From Planctomycetota bacterium (GTDB lineage Bacteria > Planctomycetota > UBA1135 > UBA2386): a DNA stretch of 10,551 nucleotides. Below are positions 7,573-10,551 of the stretch, one piece after another (the stretch's first letter is position 1; every line of letters begins with the position of its first letter). The stretch is from NCBI GenBank assembly GCA_016793305.1, contig JAEUHU010000314.1, positions 1 to 10,551 of the forward strand, written 5' to 3'. The notes beneath the pieces were generated by a model that worked only from the letters and a program-made list of their open reading frames with translations, had not been told where the DNA came from and made no database searches. The translations under genes and the position numbers were made by a program.

Positions 7573-8888
7573 ACTCGGCCCTGCTGCCATCGACCCTGCT
7601 GGTGGTGCTGGCGAGCTCCCTGCAAGCACAGACGCCGGTTCCGCCGCAGCCGACCCTGTCGCCGAGCCACCTCGCCGTCGGCGTCGATCCTGGCGAAGTG
7701 CGGGAGCTGGTCGTCACGTTCGATCGCCCGATGGACCAGCGCGCCCACTCCCTGTGCGGCGGCGGCCCGAGCTTCCCCAAGGTCCTGTCGACGGCATGGC
7801 GCGACGCGCGCACGTTCGTGGCGACGGTCGAACTGGCCTCCGACACGGTCTACTCGATGGACCTCTCGTGCCCGGGGTCGGGCGGCTTCCGCAGCCGCGA
7901 CGGCGTGCGCCTGCCGCCGGTGCCGTGGCGCATCGCCACCAGCGGCCGACCGCTCGCCGACGGCGAGGCTGCGACCGCCGCGGATCGCCTGTTCCGCCTG
8001 GTCACCGACCACTACTCCTACCGCGACCGACTCGGCATCGACTGGACCGAGCTCGAACGCAACCAGCACGAGTTGCTCGCCACAGCCCCGGACGGGGCCG
8101 CGTTCGCACTGCGTGCCGCCAACCTGCTGGCGACCGCGCAGGACCCGCACATCAGCGTGCAGTGGCACGATGCGACGCTGCCGACCTTCGCCCGCCAGGG
8201 CGAGTCGAACTTCGATCCACGCGGCCTGCAGAAGGAACTGCCGCAGCTGGAGCGCATCGGTCGCACGGGGCTGTTCGCGCGCACCGAGGACGGCATCGGC
8301 TACCTGTTCGTCGGCAGCTTCGCGCGCGAACAGCGCGACGAGTTCGAGAAGGCGCTCGCCGCCCTGCGCCGACTGCTCGACTGCAAGGCGTTGGTGATCG
8401 ACGTGCGCATGAACGGCGGCGGCGACGAGCTGCAGGCCCGCCGGCTGGCCGCGTTCTTCGTCGAGGGCGAGAAGGTCTACGCCGCGCACCGGGTGCGCGA
8501 CCCGAACGTCGAGGGCGGCTTCCGGCCACGCGAAGACCGCCGCCTGCGCGGCAACGTCGCCCCGGACGCATTCGCCGGCGAGGTCGCGGTGCTGACCAGC
8601 GCGTTGAACATGTCGAGCTGCGAAGCGTTCCTGCTGATGATGAAGCAGTCGCCGCGCGCGGTGCTGGTCGGCAGCACCACCTTCGGCAGCTCGGGGAATC
8701 CACAGCCGCACGAGCTGCTGCCTGGTCTCACGGTGCTGCTGCCGTCGTGGCAAGCGCTGCGCCCCGATGGTTCGCTGCTCGAGGGCGAAGGCATCGCCCC
8801 GCACATCCACGTCGACGTCAAGCCCGACCAGTTGGGCGACGGCGATCCGGTGTTGCGCGAAGCGCTGCTGCGGTTGCGCAAGCGCTGA
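7569..8888 (+). CDS. Secreted S41-family peptidase with N-terminal Ig-like domain
   Basis: A 439-aa exported protein. The signal peptide is about residues 1-20 (LLPSTLLVVLASSLQA, predicted cut after A20); its n-region lacks Lys/Arg, which is unusual. Residues about 30-124 resemble a Big_5-type Ig-like domain (VVTFDRPMD, then W77RDARTF, then a Tyr-rich strand and GVRLPPVPWRIATSG). C63 and C101 could form a disulfide. The S41 part includes H194 in TAQDPHISV, the core strand ALVIDVRMNGGGD, the nucleophile region LNMSSCEAF (S349 by alignment to E. coli Tsp S430), TTFGSSGNP and LLEGEGIAPHIHVDV (E405). The Lys of the classical Ser-Lys dyad would fall at S374, so this fits the tricorn-like S41 branch (Ser-His-Glu type) better than CtpA/Tsp. 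No PDZ domain is visible. It is translationally coupled to the transglutaminase gene by ATGA. The family is confident; the target is unknown. Confidence 0.87.
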   Translation: MNSALLPSTLLVVLASSLQAQTPVPPQPTLSPSHLAVGVDPGEVRELVVTFDRPMDQRAHSLCGGGPSFPKVLSTAWRDARTFVATVELASDTVYSMDLSCPGSGGFRSRDGVRLPPVPWRIATSGRPLADGEAATAADRLFRLVTDHYSYRDRLGIDWTELERNQHELLATAPDGAAFALRAANLLATAQDPHISVQWHDATLPTFARQGESNFDPRGLQKELPQLERIGRTGLFARTEDGIGYLFVGSFAREQRDEFEKALAALRRLLDCKALVIDVRMNGGGDELQARRLAAFFVEGEKVYAAHRVRDPNVEGGFRPREDRRLRGNVAPDAFAGEVAVLTSALNMSSCEAFLLMMKQSPRAVLVGSTTFGSSGNPQPHELLPGLTVLLPSWQALRPDGSLLEGEGIAPHIHVDVKPDQLGDGDPVLREALLRLRKR

Positions 8889-8903
8889 CGGCGCCGCTTC
8901 GGC
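8889..8903. other. Fifteen-base convergent junction
   Basis: Only 15 bases separate the S41 stop from the stop of the oppositely oriented hydratase gene. They contain the palindrome CGGCGCCG (8889-8896) and a GCCG-CTT-CGGC hairpin (8893-8903), but no T-tract on either strand. No standard intrinsic terminator is visible, so transcripts may overlap or end by Rho. Confidence 0.35.
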
Positions 8904-9686
8904 TCACATCCAGTTCGGCTTGCGCTTGCCGAGGAACGCCGCGAAGCCCTCGCGCGCCTCCGGCGTCGCCCGCAGCCCCGCGATCCACTTCGACGTCACC
9001 GGGATCGCGTCCTCGAGCGACAGGTCGGCGACGGCGCGGATCAGTTCCTTCGCACTCGCCACCGCCGCCGGGCCCGCCGCCAGCAACTCGCCTGTGGTGC
9101 GCTGCACGGTCGCGTCGAGCTCGGCCTCCGGCACGGCGCGCTGCACGAGCCCGATGCGCTGCGCCTCGCGACCGTCGAAGCGTTCGCCGGTGAGGAACAG
9201 CGTGCGCGCGCGGCCGGCCCCGATCTTCTGCATCACGAACGGCGAGATCACCGCCGGCACGATGCCGAGCTTGACCTCGGTCAGGCCGAACTGGCAGTCC
9301 TCGGTGCAGAACGCGATGTCGACCGCTGCGGTCAACCCGGTGCCGCCGCCGAGCGCGTGGCCGTGGATGCGCGCGACCACCGGCTTCTTGCAGCGCGCGA
9401 TCGCCAGGAACATGCGCGCCATGCGCTGCGCACCGACTTCGTTCTGCGCCGCCGGCAGTTCGGCCTGCTCCTGCATCCACGCGAGGTCCGCGCCGGCGGA
9501 GAAGCTCTTGCCGTTGCCGCTCAGCACGACGACGCGCGAAGCAGCGTCGGCATCGGCCGCCGCGAACGCGGCCGACAGTTCCTCGACCACGGTCCCGTTG
9601 AAGGCGTTGCGGACATCGGGGCGGTTGAGGCGAACGTGCAGGACAGCGCCGTCGCGCGCGACTTCGAGGGTCTGGTAGCTGCTCAT
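8904..9686 (-). CDS. Enoyl-CoA hydratase/isomerase family protein, methylglutaconyl-CoA hydratase-like
   Basis: A 260-aa crotonase-fold enzyme of normal length. It has the CoA/oxyanion motif SFSAGADLAWM (61-71), then KPVVARIHGHALGGGTGL (101-118) and FGLTEVKLGIVPAVISPFV (133-151). The GADLxWM and FGLTEVxLGxxPAVISP patterns are those of LiuC-type 3-methylglutaconyl-CoA hydratases of leucine and terpenoid breakdown. Of the two crotonase glutamates (E144/E164 in rat ECH), the second is kept as E137 and the first is glycine (G117). From memory this is common in LiuC-like proteins, but the substrate stays uncertain. The start is ATG at 9684-9686 (minus strand) with no clear Shine-Dalgarno; an in-frame GTG three codons upstream is an alternative. 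The frame is open farther upstream, but that extension lacks family sequence. No other leucine-degradation gene is visible nearby, and the neighbour upstream is divergent. Confidence 0.9.
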   Translation of the reverse strand: MSSYQTLEVARDGAVLHVRLNRPDVRNAFNGTVVEELSAAFAAADADAASRVVVLSGNGKSFSAGADLAWMQEQAELPAAQNEVGAQRMARMFLAIARCKKPVVARIHGHALGGGTGLTAAVDIAFCTEDCQFGLTEVKLGIVPAVISPFVMQKIGAGRARTLFLTGERFDGREAQRIGLVQRAVPEAELDATVQRTTGELLAAGPAAVASAKELIRAVADLSLEDAIPVTSKWIAGLRATPEAREGFAAFLGKRKPNWM

Positions 9687-9783
9687 GCGGGCCACGAAGG
9701 TGGCGGGCCGACGCACGGGATTCCAGTGGCTGCCCGTCCCCCTGGCGCGCGTCGCGAGGTGCGGTGGAAAGCAGCCCTCCTCC
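9687..9783. promoter_or_regulatory. Divergent intergenic region, probable promoters in both directions
   Basis: About 97 bases separate the divergent starts of the hydratase and the transporter, so both promoters should lie here (inference). A GCCAC-GAAG-GTGGC hairpin (9691-9704) sits just upstream of the hydratase start. No convincing -35/-10 boxes or operator can be named from the sequence. Confidence 0.4.
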
Positions 9784-10551
9784 GTGCGACAACCGCCGGC
9801 CGTGCCTCCTGCCGTTCGCTTGCTGCTGACCGCCGCGCTGTTCGCCTCGGGCGGCACGCTGCTGAAGCTGTGCGCGTTCCCGGCCCTCGAACGCGCCGGC
9901 CTTCGCGCCGCGATCGCCGCGCTGGCGATCTTCGTGATGCTGCCGGCGGCGCGCCGCTGGCCGACCGGCCGCATGCTGCTGCTGGCACCCGCCTACTTCG
10001 GCGCGACGGTGCTGTTCGTCGTCGCCAACTCGCTGACCACCGCCGCGAACGCGATCTTCCTGCAGTCGGCGGCCCCGCTGTGGATCGTGCTGTTCGGGCC
10101 TTGGCTGCTGCACGAACGGCCCACGCGACGCGACCTCGTCACGCTGCTCGGCGTCGGGGCCGGCATGGCGCTGTTCTTCGTGGCGCCGACCGAAGTGCAG
10201 GCGACCGCACCGAACCCGCGCCTCGGCGACTGGTTCGCGGTCGCGTCGGGCGTCAGCTACGCGCTGCTGCTGCTCGGCCTGCGCAAGCTGTCGAAGGGGG
10301 ACGACCAGGCGCAGTGTGCGGCGATCGCCTGGGGCAACGCACTGACGTTCCCGGTGGCGCTGTCGCTCGGCTTCCTGCCGTGGTTCGACGCGCCGATCGT
10401 CGGCAGTGCGCAGGACTGGCTGGTGATCGTCGTGCTCGGCGTGTTCCAGGTCGGGCTCGCCTACGCGATCCTGGTGCGCACCATCCAGCACGTGCCGGCG
10501 ATGCGCGCGTCGCTGGTGATGATGGTCGAGCCCGTGCTCAACTCGTTGCTG
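9784..10551 (+). CDS. EamA/DMT-superfamily transporter, C-terminus cut by window edge
   Basis: The frame stays open from GTG 9784 to the last base (256 codons, no stop), so about 30-50 residues are missing. About nine hydrophobic segments can be seen of the usual ten. The first is LLLTAALFASGGTLLKLC. EamA-type patterns follow: AANAIFLQSAAPLWIVLFGPWLLHERPTRRD, then GVGAGMALFF, and, at the start of the second half, GDWFAVASGVSYALLLLGLRKL. The last visible part, VPAMRASLVMMVEPVLNSLL, is the conserved helix-9 motif that normally precedes a GE-containing loop. These inner-membrane proteins export or import small metabolites or amino acids; the substrate cannot be assigned. The start is uncertain: GTG 9784 or the in-frame GTG at 9802, neither with a good Shine-Dalgarno. 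It is divergent from the hydratase and probably has its own promoter. Confidence 0.85.
   Translation, partial: MRQPPAVPPAVRLLLTAALFASGGTLLKLCAFPALERAGLRAAIAALAIFVMLPAARRWPTGRMLLLAPAYFGATVLFVVANSLTTAANAIFLQSAAPLWIVLFGPWLLHERPTRRDLVTLLGVGAGMALFFVAPTEVQATAPNPRLGDWFAVASGVSYALLLLGLRKLSKGDDQAQCAAIAWGNALTFPVALSLGFLPWFDAPIVGSAQDWLVIVVLGVFQVGLAYAILVRTIQHVPAMRASLVMMVEPVLNSLL

Noticed and set aside
9691..9704. GCCAC-GAAG-GTGGC hairpin as an operator or riboregulator
   Set aside because: Five-pair stems are common by chance at this GC content. No further support was found, so it is only mentioned within the intergenic entry.
9687..9974. N-terminal extension of the hydratase frame
   Set aside because: The crotonase fold begins at MSSYQTLEV. 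The extension overlaps the start of the divergent transporter and has no family sequence.
8818..10491. 557-codon minus-strand open frame across the hydratase and the transporter
   Set aside because: It runs in a different frame from the hydratase and antisense to the EamA gene; no domain is visible.

Overview
The window is very GC-rich (about 70% by eye, not counted) and densely coded. It holds seven complete genes and one cut by the right edge. Nothing points to a phage, plasmid, insertion sequence, CRISPR array, tRNA or rRNA. It reads as ordinary chromosome from a high-GC Gram-negative-type bacterium. The first gene is a very long GreA-family protein (726 aa instead of about 160). From memory, such long GreA forms occur in Chlamydiae and relatives, so a high-GC planctomycete is my best guess. 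Myxococcota or another high-GC phylum cannot be excluded.

Layout, left to right. (1) 56-2236 (+): GreA-type transcript cleavage factor with a long helical N-terminal extension and a small CarD/Tudor-like module. (2) 2242-2961 (+): alpha/beta hydrolase, 5 bases downstream. (3) 3019-3633 (+): TPR protein with an aspartate-rich tail. (4) 3730-8888 (+): a tight four-gene module of MoxR AAA+ ATPase, DUF58 protein, membrane transglutaminase (TgpA-like) and a secreted S41 peptidase with an N-terminal Ig-like domain. Both downstream junctions in this module are ATGA stop/start overlaps and each start has a visible Shine-Dalgarno. (5) 8904-9686 (-): enoyl-CoA hydratase family protein, closest by motif to 3-methylglutaconyl-CoA hydratase (LiuC), convergent with the module. 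(6) 9784-end (+): EamA/DMT-family transporter, divergent from the hydratase and cut by the window edge.

MoxR, DUF58 and a membrane-bound transglutaminase form a widely conserved trio. The expected arrangement is a cytoplasmic ATPase acting on an inner-membrane DUF58 protein and a transglutaminase-fold enzyme facing the periplasm. The exported S41 protease, translationally coupled to the trio, is the most interesting local addition and suggests envelope protein processing or quality control. The other genes look like housekeeping or isolated metabolic functions. I found no convincing evidence of a wholly new system. The best leads are the four-gene envelope module and the architecture of the long GreA protein.
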